From Prostheceraeus crozeri (taxonomy: Eukaryota; Platyhelminthes; Polycladida; Euryleptidae), in the NCBI GenBank assembly GCA_907163375.1, contig CAJQUW010000514.1:62001-126000 (forward strand): a stretch of 64,000 nucleotides of DNA, read 5' to 3'. Under the pieces are notes generated by a model. It saw only the letters and a program-made list of their open reading frames with translations. It did not search any database and was not told the DNA's origin. Of the stretch, positions 32,943 through 42,046 are shown one piece after another (positions within the stretch are counted from its first letter, which is position 1; each line of letters begins with the position of its first letter). The position numbers were made by a program, and so were the translations under genes.

Positions 32943-33272
32943 CTAACTATTGCGGCATAAGTGACACTCGAAATGAGCAATATCACAGTGGTTACATTTG
33001 CAAAGTTGAATGCAATTACGTATGAAACAGCGTTGACAAAAAGCATGCTTACATCTCTTGAAGATGCGCTTTTCATTTCCATCCTTTCGCTTACATACAT
33101 CACAACACATAGTTTCACCGCTACTGATGTCTATAGCAAGTCTTTTTGAAGATATGAATTTGCTAGCCTTTTCTAAATAATAGACACATGTACAGAAGGA
33201 ATATACTTCGAGAGTGAGCAGACATAGCTCGAAAATCAGTTGTGCTACAATCAAGTACCACTGCATTTTCAA
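32943..33272 (-). CDS. RING-like zinc-finger protein with N-terminal hydrophobic segment
   Basis: 109 residues. An N-terminal hydrophobic helix (LIVAQLIFELCLLTLEVYSF) is followed by a Cys/His cluster: CCDVC, CKHAFCQRCF, CKCNHC, CHLC. The spacing C-x2-C ... C-x-H-x2-C-x2-C ... C-x2-C is RING-like, suggesting an E3 ubiquitin ligase or a structural finger, perhaps at a membrane. It overlaps the stop of the upstream gene by 4 nt. The finger is convincing and the membrane claim less so. Confidence 0.6.
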   Translation of the reverse strand: MKMQWYLIVAQLIFELCLLTLEVYSFCTCVYYLEKASKFISSKRLAIDISSGETMCCDVCKRKDGNEKRIFKRCKHAFCQRCFIRNCIQLCKCNHCDIAHFECHLCRNS

Positions 33273-33679
33273 TCTTTCTTTATCGAAAGTTGAATGTGAA
33301 TATCTGAAATTGCTTCAATCACTAGACTGCTACCATGATGGTTAAATGCGTTAAGACGTTCAGCAATTTTTATCATATGTCTTTTAAAAAATTCTTCGGG
33401 GTGATCTACCACTTCCATTGAACAAGAAGCAAAATGGAAAGAGCGACTTTCCACCTCTTCCTTTCCAAAATGACTAAACTTAATTTTCGCAACTAATCGC
33501 GCCATGATAATGCTATCAGAGAATGTATTCATTAACTCTAGAAATAGAGTGCTAGCATCATCGACCACTGCTTCGATGTCGGTCTCATCTTTATGAAAAT
33601 TTATCACATAATCTTGAACAGCTCCTTTTAAACTTTGCCTATGAAAATGTAATGTTCCGCAGTCGTTTGAGAAAGACAT
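33269..33679 (-). CDS. Stand-alone copy of the polymerase N-terminal domain
   Basis: 136 residues from MSFSNDCGTLHFHRQSLKGA. The stretch with LELMNTFSDSIIMARLVAKI, followed later by LNAFNHHGSSLVIEAISDIH, parallels the N-terminal region of the B polymerase (about 19860-20170), where a similar strand pattern ends in IETAMIKITLL, and that of the C polymerase (IIEAQLSESGWRFVKILSKK). So this gene looks like half of that domain expressed alone. The alignment is by eye. The end overlaps the RING-like gene. Confidence 0.5.
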   Translation of the reverse strand: MSFSNDCGTLHFHRQSLKGAVQDYVINFHKDETDIEAVVDDASTLFLELMNTFSDSIIMARLVAKIKFSHFGKEEVESRSFHFASCSMEVVDHPEEFFKRHMIKIAERLNAFNHHGSSLVIEAISDIHIQLSIKKD

Positions 33680-33766
33680 GATCGCCCTTTATCTAACCCA
33701 TCCATTGCATGAAAACAACAACTCTTCTCATAGTAACATTTATTGAATAACGGTAACAAGCATGCA

Positions 33767-34297
33767 TTATAAATCAATGGTTTGAAACAGATAAAATAGA
33801 TACAGCTGGTAACTATCATACAGCGAGCAATGATAACCATACAGGACTTTGGCAGTGTTGAGGTAAGGAGGAAAGAAGCATTGGTTATGAACGTAGCTAC
33901 TACAACGAATAGACAAAATAGGAACACACAAATCCTTAAAACGTTTCGTGACTTCATGATAATGTTGATTCACTCTACTATCCCAAGGCGGGAGCAAAAT
34001 ATCATCAATGATTAGATTGGGAAATACTTTCCTCTCCTTACCAGGATTATTACAAAAGATGCGTATAACATTTAAAGCAGCTAACCATCGTTTAAAGTCA
34101 ATAAGAAGAGCACTCTCACAAGAAAAGCCATAGTCTTGCAAATATTTCAGATTAAGTCCATGAATGTGTTTTCTCGCCCATTGATCAACATTGGGATCGC
34201 AGTTGGCATGTTGATGATAGAAACTAACAATCTGATATGTCCAATTGTTCATAGCAATAGCACTGAGCTCCTGTACAGGTTCACCCTCACAATCCAT
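33767..34297 (-). CDS. DEDD-nuclease-like protein (B)
   Basis: 176 residues. Early Asp-Cys-Glu in MDCEGEPVQELSAIAM, then WARKHIHGLNLKYLQDYGF, FKRWLAALNVIRIFCNN, IDDILLPPW, and a late YVHNQ. Acidic residues and a His at these places suggest a DEDD-type 3'-5' exonuclease. The usual Asp in the 'NDP' position is Asn here (CNNPGKE), so activity may be reduced. TTTTAG before the start may be an acceptor, leaving room for an upstream exon. Copies in A (6685-7215, intact) and D (N-terminally fused) are close. The assignment is tentative. Confidence 0.55.
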   Translation of the reverse strand: MDCEGEPVQELSAIAMNNWTYQIVSFYHQHANCDPNVDQWARKHIHGLNLKYLQDYGFSCESALLIDFKRWLAALNVIRIFCNNPGKERKVFPNLIIDDILLPPWDSRVNQHYHEVTKRFKDLCVPILSIRCSSYVHNQCFFPPYLNTAKVLYGYHCSLYDSYQLYLFYLFQTIDL

Positions 34298-34349
34298 AAA
34301 AATGATGATAGAAGCCTAAAACGGAAATTTACACATCTAAGGAAACGTT

Positions 34350-34598
34350 CTATAACATATTACAAAATGAAGAATTACATCGATGCTTTTTACGACAAAA
34401 TACACAAATGATATGATGGCAACGAAGAAGTAAAATGTATCTAATAAGACCACGTCTACGACACTCAAAGCACATAAGCGAATTGTCATAGGGTAGAGTT
34501 AGGAAAGGACTAGTAATTCTCCTTCTTTGATTTGCGTTTTGAGGTAGCATTCTTCTCCGACTTGCGCTTCGTACCACTGCTGTTAAGGATTTGATCAA
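34350..34598 (-). CDS. Small RING-like frame (B)
   Basis: Cys/His pattern CFEC, CHHIICVFC, then CNSSFC. It is likely to start at an internal Met near 34550. It overlaps the end of the 235-aa gene in a different frame. The same frame exists in A and is deleted in D. Low support as a gene. Confidence 0.35.
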   Translation of the reverse strand: MIKSLTAVVRSASRRRMLPQNANQRRRITSPFLTLPYDNSLMCFECRRRGLIRYILLLRCHHIICVFCRKKHRCNSSFCNML

Positions 34599-35285
34599 TT
34601 ATGTCATCCACGTTGGGTGGTTTTGGAATATATAGGATGGATTCCATATGCATGGAGAGAGAGGCTATTTTATTATCCTTGTGCCGACCATAATATAGCC
34701 CATTCACTTTGAAAAGGATATCCCAAGTACCTTCTCCGAACTCATCACATCTGATGGGTATTGAATGATCTCCCTCCTTCTTATAGTAAGTACACCAATG
34801 TGATACCGGTAGGCAAATGTGATTACCATCCCAAATCTTTCTATAGGGAGTATCCTTGTCATCTCTCGCCTTCCACTCTGGAGCAAGAGGAGTAGGAATG
34901 TCCATATTTAATGTCACGTACTCCTCAATAATATCAAGTTGGTGGCGAATGTACGGACTCACGGGGATCAGTATGTAGTCTCCATACTGATTGTGCATTA
35001 TCTTGACATCCGTGGAAGGGAGCATTCCCGTTTGGAGTACTACGCTATGATCGTCATAACGCAAGACTTGTTTAAATTTACGCTGTAGCGGTGTAGGATT
35101 ATGTACCTTGGTTGTTTCTTCCACTGGCCTCAGTTGTAGATGATCTGACCGTAGCGAACCTTGTAACGTTTGACCGCCATTTTGTCCTACTAGTGCAGCA
35201 GATGGAGTAGATGCCTGAAAATGAAAAAAGATTGTATTAAGTTTACGTTCAAGGGAGGAGAGGGAGGGAAGTAGCGACTTACCAT
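34510..35285 (-). CDS. Right-most gene of B: 235-aa unknown protein with intron after the start codon
   Basis: The ATG (35283-35285) is followed directly by GTAAGT; the intron is 35215-35282 with acceptor TTTTCAG; the second exon runs to 34510. The protein has QRKFKQVLRYDDHSVVLQTG, LDIIEEYVTLNMDIPTPL, HICLPVSHWCTYY, then LFKVNGLYYGRHKDNK and LSMHMESILYIPKPP, and ends in a Lys/Arg-rich tail. The internal features, WC-x-Y and a 'VY-x-G-x-H' like segment, match a family I have seen with Polinton genes but cannot name. It may be a minor capsid or a DNA-binding protein. The intron placement mirrors that of the polymerase gene. Confidence 0.65.
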
Positions 35286-35384
35286 TTTAGTTGGATAATA
35301 GAACAGGGAACTAGAGAGAGAGAAAATGTGCGTCCGTCACTCGTGTGATTCAACGATGGAATGATTCTCACTGTGGAAGGCTCG

Positions 35385-35393
35385 CTATTTATA
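35385..35393 (-). promoter_or_regulatory. TATA box of the right-most gene
   Basis: TATAAATAG on the minus strand, about 100 bp before the ATG. A CCCATGAGAATCAAG stretch upstream matches CCAATGAGAATC in A and D. In D and A the box reads TATATAAATAG. Confidence 0.6.
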
Positions 35394-35451
35394 AAGAAAT
35401 GCTTGATTCTCATGGGATGATGATCCTCATTGGACAATAACATCAAGCTGA

Positions 35452-37784
35452 TTCCGTCCCAAATCTAACTCTGTCGTTTTTCGCCAATGTCCCAAAATCT
35501 TAAATGGCGTCTCACATCTAAACGAAGACAGATAGGAACAAGCCGATTCTTTCAGTGAATTTGTCTCACTCTTAGCTTTCAAACGAGCTATCGCACGACA
35601 AAATCCGTCCACTAGAAGCCAAAATCGAAGCAAGCTGTCCAGAGGGGGGGGGACGTCAGCGAAAATTTTTTCTCTCCGATTTCGCTGGAAACATCCTTCC
35701 TAACCCAAAATTTCACGTAGATTCCGAATCTGGCCTCCGTTTTCTCATCCGATGCTTCGTTTGGGCGCTACACACCAAAACGTCCCAAATTCTAACTCTG
35801 TCGTTTTTTCGAAAAATGTTGAAAATTTTTTCTCGCCGATTGCCTTGAAACTCACTATACAGATAAAGAATTTCACGCTGATTCCAAATCTGAAATCCGT
35901 TTTCCAATCCGATGCTTCGTTTTGAAGCTAGAGCCCAAAACGTCCCAAATTCTAACTCTGTCGTTTTTCACCAATGTCCCAAAATCTTAAATGGCGTCTC
36001 ACATCTAAACGAAGACAGATAGGAACAAGCCGATTCTTTCAGTGAATTTGTCTCACTCTTAGCTTTCAAACGAGCTATCGCACGACAAAATCCGTCCACT
36101 GGAAGCCAAAATCGAAGCAAGCTGTCCAGAGGGGGGGGGGACGTCAGTGAAAATTCTTTCTCTCCGATTTCGCTGGAAACATCCTTCCTAACCCAAAATT
36201 TCACGTAGATTCCGAATCTGGCCTCCGTTTTCTCATCCGATGCTTCGTTTGGGCGCTACACACCAAAACGTCCCAAATTCTAACTCTGTCGTTTTTTCGA
36301 AAAATGTTGAAAATTTTTTCTCGCCGATTGCCTTGAAACTCACTATACAGATAAAGAATTTCACGCTGATTCCAAATCTGAAATCCGTTTTCCAATCCGA
36401 TGCTTCGTTTTGAAGCTAGAGCCCAAAACGTCCCAAATTCTAACTCTGTCGTTTTTCACCAATGTCCCAAAATCTTAAATGGCGTCTCACATCTAAACGA
36501 AGACAGATAGGAACAAGCCGATTCTTTCAGTGAATTTGTCTCACTCTTAGCTTTCAAACGAGCTATCGCACGACAAAATCCGTCCACTGGAAGCCAAAAT
36601 CGAAGCAAGCTGTCCAGAGGGGGGGGGACGTCAGTGAAAATTCTTTCTCTCCGATTTCGCTGGAAACATCCTTCCTAACCCAAAATTTCACGTAGATTCC
36701 GAATCTGGCCTCCGTTTTCTCATCCGATGCTTCGTTTGGGCGCTACACACCAAAACGTCCCAAATTCTAACTCTGTCGTTTTTTCGAAAAATGTTGAAAA
36801 TTTTTTCTCGCCGATTGCCTTGAAACTCACTATACAGATAAAGAATTTCACGCTGATTCCAAATCTGAAATCCGTTTTCCAATCCGATGCTTCGTTTTGA
36901 AGCTAGAGCCCAAAACGTCCCAAATTCTAACTCTGTCGTTTTTCACCAATGTCCCAAAATCTTAAATGGCGTCTCACATCTAAACGAAGACAGATAGGAA
37001 CAAGCCGATTCTTTCAGTGAATTTGTCTCACTCTTAGCTTTCAAACGAGCTATCGCACGACAAAATCCGTCCACTGGAAGCCAAAATCGAAGCAAGCTGT
37101 CCAGAGGGGGGGGGACGTCAGCCGAAAATTTTTTCTCTCCGATTTCGCTGGAAACATCCTTCCTAACCCAAAATTTCACGTAGATTCCGAATCTGGCCTC
37201 CGTTTTCTCATCCGATGCTTCGTTTGGGCGCTACACACCAAAACGTCCCAAATTCTAACTCTGTCGTTTTTTCGAAAAATGTTGAAAATTTTTTCTCGCC
37301 GATTGCCTTGAAACTCACTATACAGATAAAGAATTTCACGCTGATTCCAAATCTGAAATCCGTTTTCCAATCCGATGCTTCGTTTTGAAGCTAGAGCCCA
37401 AAACGTCCCAAATTCTAACTCTGTCGTTTTTCACCAATGTCCCAAAATCTTAAATGGCGTCTCACATCTAAACGAAGACAGATAGGAACAAGCCGATTCT
37501 TTCAGTGAATTTGTCTCACTCTTAGCTTTCAAACGAGCTATCGCACGACAAAATCCGTCCACTGGAAGCCAAAATCGAAGCAAGCTGTCCAGAGGGGGGG
37601 GGGGACGTCAGCCGAAAATTTTTTCTCTCCGATTTCGCTGGAAACATCCTTCCTAACCCAAAATTTCACGTAGATTCCGAATCTGGCCTCCGTTTTCTCA
37701 TCCGATGCTTCGTTTGGGCGCTACACACCAAAACGTCCCAAATTCTAACTCTGTTAAAATTTTGAAGAAAAATTTTTTCTCGCC
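35452..37784. repeat. B right TIR, expanded as a 487-bp tandem array
   Basis: About 4.8 tandem copies of a 487-488-bp unit, nearly identical. Each has a G8-G10 run after CTGTCCAGAG, at about 35645, 36130, 36617, 37105 and 37592, followed by GGACGTCAG. Each also has two copies of 'CCCAAATTCTAACTCTG'. The left TIR has fewer, more diverged units, so the array grew after insertion. Small frames of 64-128 codons recur in each unit and are shadows. Polinton C interrupts it at 37785-37790. Confidence 0.9.
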
Positions 37785-37790
37785 AATTGC
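37785..37790. other. Target-site duplication of C, left copy (AATTGC)
   Basis: Perfect six-base match with 57174-57179. Joining the flanks restores the B repeat around 'CTCGCC...CTTGAAACTCACC'. Confidence 0.95.
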
Positions 37791-38022
37791 AGTAATGGGC
37801 AAAAGACCGTTCCAGGACAGGACAGGTCAAAAAAAAAAATTGGTATCTTTAAAAACGACATAAATTCATGAATTTAGTCCCTTTTTCAGGTTTTAAAGAC
37901 CTGCATTCATGAATTTAGTCCATTCAAAAAGTACCATTTTTCAAAAAATGGTATTTTTAAAAACAACATAAATTCATGAATTTGAACCCTTTTTCAGGTT
38001 ATGAAGACCTAAATTCATAAAT

Positions 38023-38052
38023 CGGCTAAAGCCAGAGGAGCTTCGCTCCGAT
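38023..38052. repeat. GC-rich hairpin insert present in one TIR arm only
   Basis: A 30-bp segment with two hairpins, GGCTAAAGCC and GGAGCTTCGCTCC, flanked by AT on both sides. The right arm has the uninterrupted sequence at the matching point. A nearly identical GAGGAGCTTCGCTCCGATT occurs at 53516-53534. This is direct evidence that these short GC-rich units can insert or be lost. Confidence 0.8.
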
Positions 38053-38276
38053 TTGGGCGTTTTTAAAAATACCCAGTTTTTCAAATTTTTCAAAATCTCA
38101 AATTTGAGAATTACAATTTTTACCTTGAAAATCATGACCGTTCCAGGACACCGAAAATCATAAAAGTTGAAAATCTCAAATTTGAGAATTACAATTTTTA
38201 CCTTGAAAATCATGACCGTTCTAGGACACCGAAAAAATCAGAAAAGTTGAGTATCTCAAAATTTGAGAATTACAAT

Positions 38277-38304
38277 CGGGCGAAGCCCTAGAACCTTCGG
38301 TTCG
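38277..38304. repeat. GC-rich double hairpin in TIR (both arms)
   Basis: GGGCGAAGCCC followed by GAACCTTCGGTTC. The same pair lies at 56691-56718 in the right TIR, and diverged copies lie in the polymerase gene (44621-44648, 46300-46327). Confidence 0.75.
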
Positions 38305-38452
38305 ATTTTCACCCCCGCTTAAATCATGACCGTTCAAGGTCATCTAAAACCGGACACCGAAAATCATAAAAGTTGAGAATTTCAAATTCATGAGTTTAGA
38401 CGTTTTTCAGGTTTTTAAAATATATCATGTGACTAATAATATTTCTTTAAAA

Positions 38453-38965
38453 ATGGAAGAAACAAAAGTGGAAGGAACTTCAGAAATGGAAGAAACAAAA
38501 GTGGAAGGAACCTCAAGAATATATCCTTCGTTATCTCAATTAAAAATAAGTGAATTAAATATTGAAAAACACAAAGATAGAGTACGTTATATGAAAGATA
38601 AGGAATCCCAATTATTATTAAGATTAGAGCATTATAAAAAATTAAGAAAGAGATGGACTAAAGTTAAGAATGTAACACAAGGAATTGGCTTATTCTTAAC
38701 AATAAGTTTAGGTGCTTTAACAATTGTTATATCTTCAGGTGTTTTAGTAATTCCAGTAGTTGCTACAGCTTTAACAGGTACGGGTGTTTTTGCAACTTCA
38801 CTTGCTACAATGTTAGATAAATCTTTAATAACTAAGAAACGAAAATCATTAAAAACTAAGCATTTACATATTAAAGAAGTCTATGATAAACTACATTACT
38901 ACTTTCAAAGAGTATGTGATGATAATGTTATTACGTTAGATGAGATTGAAAATTTGATCAAATAG
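38453..38965 (+). CDS. Two-helix membrane protein starting inside the TIR (C)
   Basis: 170 residues. Two copies of a ten-residue unit, MEETKVEGTS plus E, open the protein and lie within the TIR. Next is a charged coiled-coil-like part (LNIEKHKDRVRYMKDKESQLLL), then two hydrophobic helices (GIGLFLTISLGALTIVIS and VLVIPVVATALTGTGVFATS) and a Lys-rich C-terminal region. After the stop another frame stays open to 39156 with a Lys/Asp-rich sequence, so the true C-terminus may be longer and the stop a result of a shift near 38949. The right TIR holds a truncated version (56327-56542). Function is unknown. Confidence 0.55.
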   Translation: MEETKVEGTSEMEETKVEGTSRIYPSLSQLKISELNIEKHKDRVRYMKDKESQLLLRLEHYKKLRKRWTKVKNVTQGIGLFLTISLGALTIVISSGVLVIPVVATALTGTGVFATSLATMLDKSLITKKRKSLKTKHLHIKEVYDKLHYYFQRVCDDNVITLDEIENLIK

Positions 38966-39352
38966 CTAATGAAGTAAATCAAATATCATTTCAATCACAG
39001 ACAGAAAAAGTTAATGATAAAAATAAAAAGGATGGTAAAATTTCTAGTGATGGTAAAACTTTTATTGATGATAAAATTTCTAATGAAGAAAATGACAAAA
39101 TTTTTTTAGAAGAGCTAAAAACTTTATTAGACAAAACTTTATTAAACAAAACTTAATACGAGAAAACTTTAAACGAGAAAACTTTAAACGAGAAAACTTT
39201 AAACGAAAAGATTACAAACAACAAAGCAATAAAAAAATAATTTGTTCAGTAAAATGTTTTTGCTGTATTCCAATGTTACCACAAAATTCAAATATTATAT
39301 TTTAAAAAATAGATAAAATTAAAGCTGATAATAACAAAAAAATATTATACCA
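38966..39352. other. Intergenic with a possible frame-shifted gene tail and short repeats
   Basis: 38968-39156 is open in the frame one base off the upstream gene. At 39156-39210 the unit 'GAGAAAACTTTAAAC' occurs three to four times. The rest to 39352 is AT-rich with no gene. Confidence 0.4.
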
Positions 39353-40135
39353 CTATGTTGTATATTTTTTATTACTCAGTAAACAAATCTTCGATAACTC
39401 TATCATGAATTTTTTTATCAATATTAATTGTAATGATCCATAATCTTTTGCCCAAGCATTATTACACGATTGTTTAAATTCATCTTTATCTCTTATACAT
39501 AAATCTCTTAGCAAATCACTTAAGTTTCTTGCATTTATTTCAAATAGTATAAATATATTTGCATTCTTTCTAATAACACTTCCGTCTAATGAATACATAC
39601 TTTGTGTTAAATAAAATACACTACAGTTATTATGTCTACCTCTTGTAAAATAATTTCTCTGAACTGACTGATTTCTATCATTAACACAATCATCAAAAAT
39701 TACACAATGTTTCATTGTTTTATCTAGTTTACTAGGATCTTGCATATTACCACTATCATCTATTAATTGTATCTTTATATGGTTATTTTTATTAGATTCT
39801 ACTAACTGACTATTTTCTACTGCTTCCTCACACCATGAACTTATTTCTTCTTCATATTCAGATTTTTCGTATTCTTCGAATAGGGAAGCAATTGCTGTTT
39901 TTTTAAGATTATTTTCAAATCCATATTTTAAAAATTGATAGACAGGTTGTTCTGCTGTTGTTGTATAAATTATAAGATTGTTATAATCCAAAAAATTTGG
40001 AGTCGTTAAAATTTTAAATAATAGATACGTTTTTCCACAACCTGATCTTCCGCAAATAACTGACAAAACTTTATTAGATAAATTTGGATGATGATTAAAT
40101 TTAAGTTTTTTTTTATTTAAAGACATTACACTCAT
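39353..40135 (-). CDS. A32/FtsK-HerA-type packaging ATPase 1 (C)
   Basis: 260 residues. Walker A is GRSGCGKT (residues 29-36), Walker B HCVIFDDCV (about 143-151), followed by FTRGRHNNCSVFYLTQS, the usual strand ending in Gln-Ser, and an arginine-rich region LLRDLCIRDKDEFKQ. This is the typical genome-packaging ATPase. The last 24 codons look shifted: the family-like C-terminus continues in another frame from about 39432 to a stop at 39372-39374. This could be a real indel or a sequencing error. C also has a second ATPase at 46764-48308. Confidence 0.85.
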   Translation of the reverse strand: MSVMSLNKKKLKFNHHPNLSNKVLSVICGRSGCGKTYLLFKILTTPNFLDYNNLIIYTTTAEQPVYQFLKYGFENNLKKTAIASLFEEYEKSEYEEEISSWCEEAVENSQLVESNKNNHIKIQLIDDSGNMQDPSKLDKTMKHCVIFDDCVNDRNQSVQRNYFTRGRHNNCSVFYLTQSMYSLDGSVIRKNANIFILFEINARNLSDLLRDLCIRDKDEFKQSCNNAWAKDYGSLQLILIKKFMIELSKICLLSNKKYTT

Positions 40136-40201
40136 TTTTTAATAAAAAATTTATTTTTATTTTATTTTTATTTTTAAAGAAGAAGAAGAAAATTAAACTT
40201 T

Positions 40202-40279
40202 TCTAGCTTCGCGTGGGAGTTTATACCTCTCGAACGGGAGTTTATACCTCCCGAACGGGAGTTTATACCTCTCGAACCA
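40202..40279. repeat. Triple 24-bp repeat at the end of the penton-like gene
   Basis: 'GGGAGTTTATACCTC' followed by TCGAAC or CCGAAC, three times. Two units can pair around CTCTCGAACGGGAG. The stop codon of the minus-strand gene lies in the first unit, so the repeat sets its C-terminus. Confidence 0.8.
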
Positions 40280-41051
40280 AAAGATCTATCATAATCTCTT
40301 CGCCTCCAAAATTTATTTCTTGTCCTTTCTCATCAGTGATTCTAATGTTAATGTTGTTAATAGTTTTTCTTGTAATAGGGAAATATATTAATGTTTGTGG
40401 AATTACATTTAATCTATAACCAATGGGCACAGTAAAAGCTGGAAAACTGAATATTAAATTTGATAATTTACCATTTATATAACCTCCTTCAATAATGTCA
40501 CAATGTACAACAATTGAATTTATTTCAGTTATTTTTGGAATCTTCTCACCTAAATGATAACCTTGACTATAGGTTTGTTTATTAAATCCTAATAGCTTTG
40601 ACAATGATCTATCATGATTAAAATCAACTTGATGATTTTCGTCTAAAGTAAGAGAAAATTTATTAACTGCCGGTTCAACTGCAAAATGTAATTGTTTCTT
40701 ATCTTTAAATGGTATACCTAAATGTCTCTTAATTTCATTTGATATTGTTTCAACTTCGTAAGAACCAGGAAGAAAAGTTAGTATTTTCCATGTTTTACCT
40801 TTATCAGTAGAATATCTAAATTGATCATTCACATCTTTGATAACGTTTTGAATAGTGTTAAATGTGGAGAAACTAGTCAATGCAATTTGATAATTTTTAT
40901 TTTGTTCTAAATGTAGAATGGGTTCTAAATTACAAGTGTGTGATGAAGTAGTTGTTATAATTTTTAACGTCGTACTAAATTTTGATGAACCCAAAATCTC
41001 TATCAAATTTTCTAAATGATTATTAATTTTGTCTAAATCTGCTGAACACAT
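40263..41051 (-). CDS. Penton-like/minor capsid protein (C)
   Basis: 262 residues. Beta-rich, with ILHLEQNKNYQIALTSFSTF, KGKTWKILTFLPGSYEVETI, SLSKLLGFNKQTYSQG, VVHCDIIEGGYING, VPIGYRLNVIPQTLIYFPI and a C-terminal IRITDEKGQEINFGGEEIMI. This run of motifs marks a family common in invertebrate Polintons; I take it as a single-jelly-roll penton or minor capsid protein, which is inference. The frame is open. The last few residues come from the 24-bp repeat. It lies between ATPase 1 and an unknown gene in one leftward cluster. Confidence 0.6.
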   Translation of the reverse strand: MCSADLDKINNHLENLIEILGSSKFSTTLKIITTTSSHTCNLEPILHLEQNKNYQIALTSFSTFNTIQNVIKDVNDQFRYSTDKGKTWKILTFLPGSYEVETISNEIKRHLGIPFKDKKQLHFAVEPAVNKFSLTLDENHQVDFNHDRSLSKLLGFNKQTYSQGYHLGEKIPKITEINSIVVHCDIIEGGYINGKLSNLIFSFPAFTVPIGYRLNVIPQTLIYFPITRKTINNINIRITDEKGQEINFGGEEIMIDLLVREV

Positions 41052-41107
41052 TTTTAAACTAAAAAATTAAATAAATATTTTTTTATGAAATTTTTTTTTA
41101 TAAAAAA

Positions 41108-41944
41108 TTAGAAACAACATATTTCAGCTACACTTTTATAATCCTCTTCATTTAGAATCTTCTTTTCTAACAGTCTTTTCAATATAGCATGAATTTCATT
41201 GAAACTAGAATTATGTCCTTCTTTTATTGCAGATATTAAAATATTTAATCTATTTAGTAATTCTTGTGGATCATCTGGTAAAAATATGGTTGTTTCTGTT
41301 TTCTGTTTTTTTGTTTTCTGTTTTTCAGATAAACCTTTTCCTACTTTAACTCCTGTTGATAATAAATTTTCTAATTGTTTATAACGTCTAAGAGTTTTTA
41401 CTGTGCCAACTCTATCTAATATAGTTTTATATTTTATTAGATCTTCTACAGCATAATTTTTTAAATCTGCTCCTCTTAAAAGATCAACAAAATTTCTATC
41501 TAAACTAATAGGTTTTTTATCTGGAGTAAAAATTAATCCTCGTAAAGGTTGTGGAAATATTTCTTTACCACCAAGATAAAATCTTGCAAATAATTTTTTA
41601 TCTAAAAAGAAAGTAGAATGTTCGAATAACATAGATTTTGGTAATTTTTTATCTATGTTTGCCTCTAATAAACCATAGTCATCTAATAGTGTTTTAAGTA
41701 CAGGATCCGCTATATCAACACGTTTTTCATTAAGTTCCTTTTCAAGAGTTTTAAATGGTTCGACAGTTTTTTCATAATCAGTTTTTACTTCTTCAGTTAT
41801 TTTTAATTTATCAAACATATCAGATTGAATACCAGCTTTTGTCATTCTATGTTGAAGATGATTTTCTTTCATAATATTTCTTTGTTTTATTAACTCTTCT
41901 AATTGTTTTATTCTTTTAAAATTATCAGCTCTAACTTTATCCAT
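41108..41944 (-). CDS. Unknown 278-aa Polinton protein (C)
   Basis: Starts MDKVRADNFKRIKQLEELIK, a coiled coil of about 50 residues. The middle has LFARFYLGGKEIFPQPLRGL and LLRGADLKNYAVEDLIKYKT, and the C-terminus is helical with LLNRLNILISAIKEGH and ends ICCF. The middle region parallels the B protein at 31204-31896. The first 40 residues are duplicated at 50617-50790 on the other strand. Role not known; conserved position near capsid and ATPase genes suggests a particle component. Confidence 0.6.
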   Translation of the reverse strand: MDKVRADNFKRIKQLEELIKQRNIMKENHLQHRMTKAGIQSDMFDKLKITEEVKTDYEKTVEPFKTLEKELNEKRVDIADPVLKTLLDDYGLLEANIDKKLPKSMLFEHSTFFLDKKLFARFYLGGKEIFPQPLRGLIFTPDKKPISLDRNFVDLLRGADLKNYAVEDLIKYKTILDRVGTVKTLRRYKQLENLLSTGVKVGKGLSEKQKTKKQKTETTIFLPDDPQELLNRLNILISAIKEGHNSSFNEIHAILKRLLEKKILNEEDYKSVAEICCF

Positions 41945-42046
41945 TTTTATATGATAATTTTATATTATTAAATTATTTTATGTTATATTATTTTATAATA
42001 TTTTATATTGTTATATTGTTATATCTAGAAAATAGAAATTAGAAAA

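Larger units (their letters stand above)
37791..38544. repeat. C left TIR
   Basis: 754 bp matching 56418-57173 inverted. It contains paired stretches 'ATAAATTCATGAATTTA' and 'ATCATGACCGTTCCAGGACA' repeated inside, one 30-bp hairpin insert missing from the right arm (38023-38052), and two 30-bp coding repeats where the right arm has three. It extends into the first 30 codons of the membrane-protein gene. Confidence 0.9.

Noticed and set aside
33628-33957. Hydrophobic 109-codon frame on the minus strand (also 6669-6875)
   Set aside because: It overlaps the nuclease-like gene in another frame. It looks conserved only because the A and B copies are nearly identical DNA.
35452-37784. Possible CRISPR array
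   Set aside because: The unit is 487 bp with no short repeat/spacer pattern. It is a tandemly expanded TIR in a eukaryotic element.
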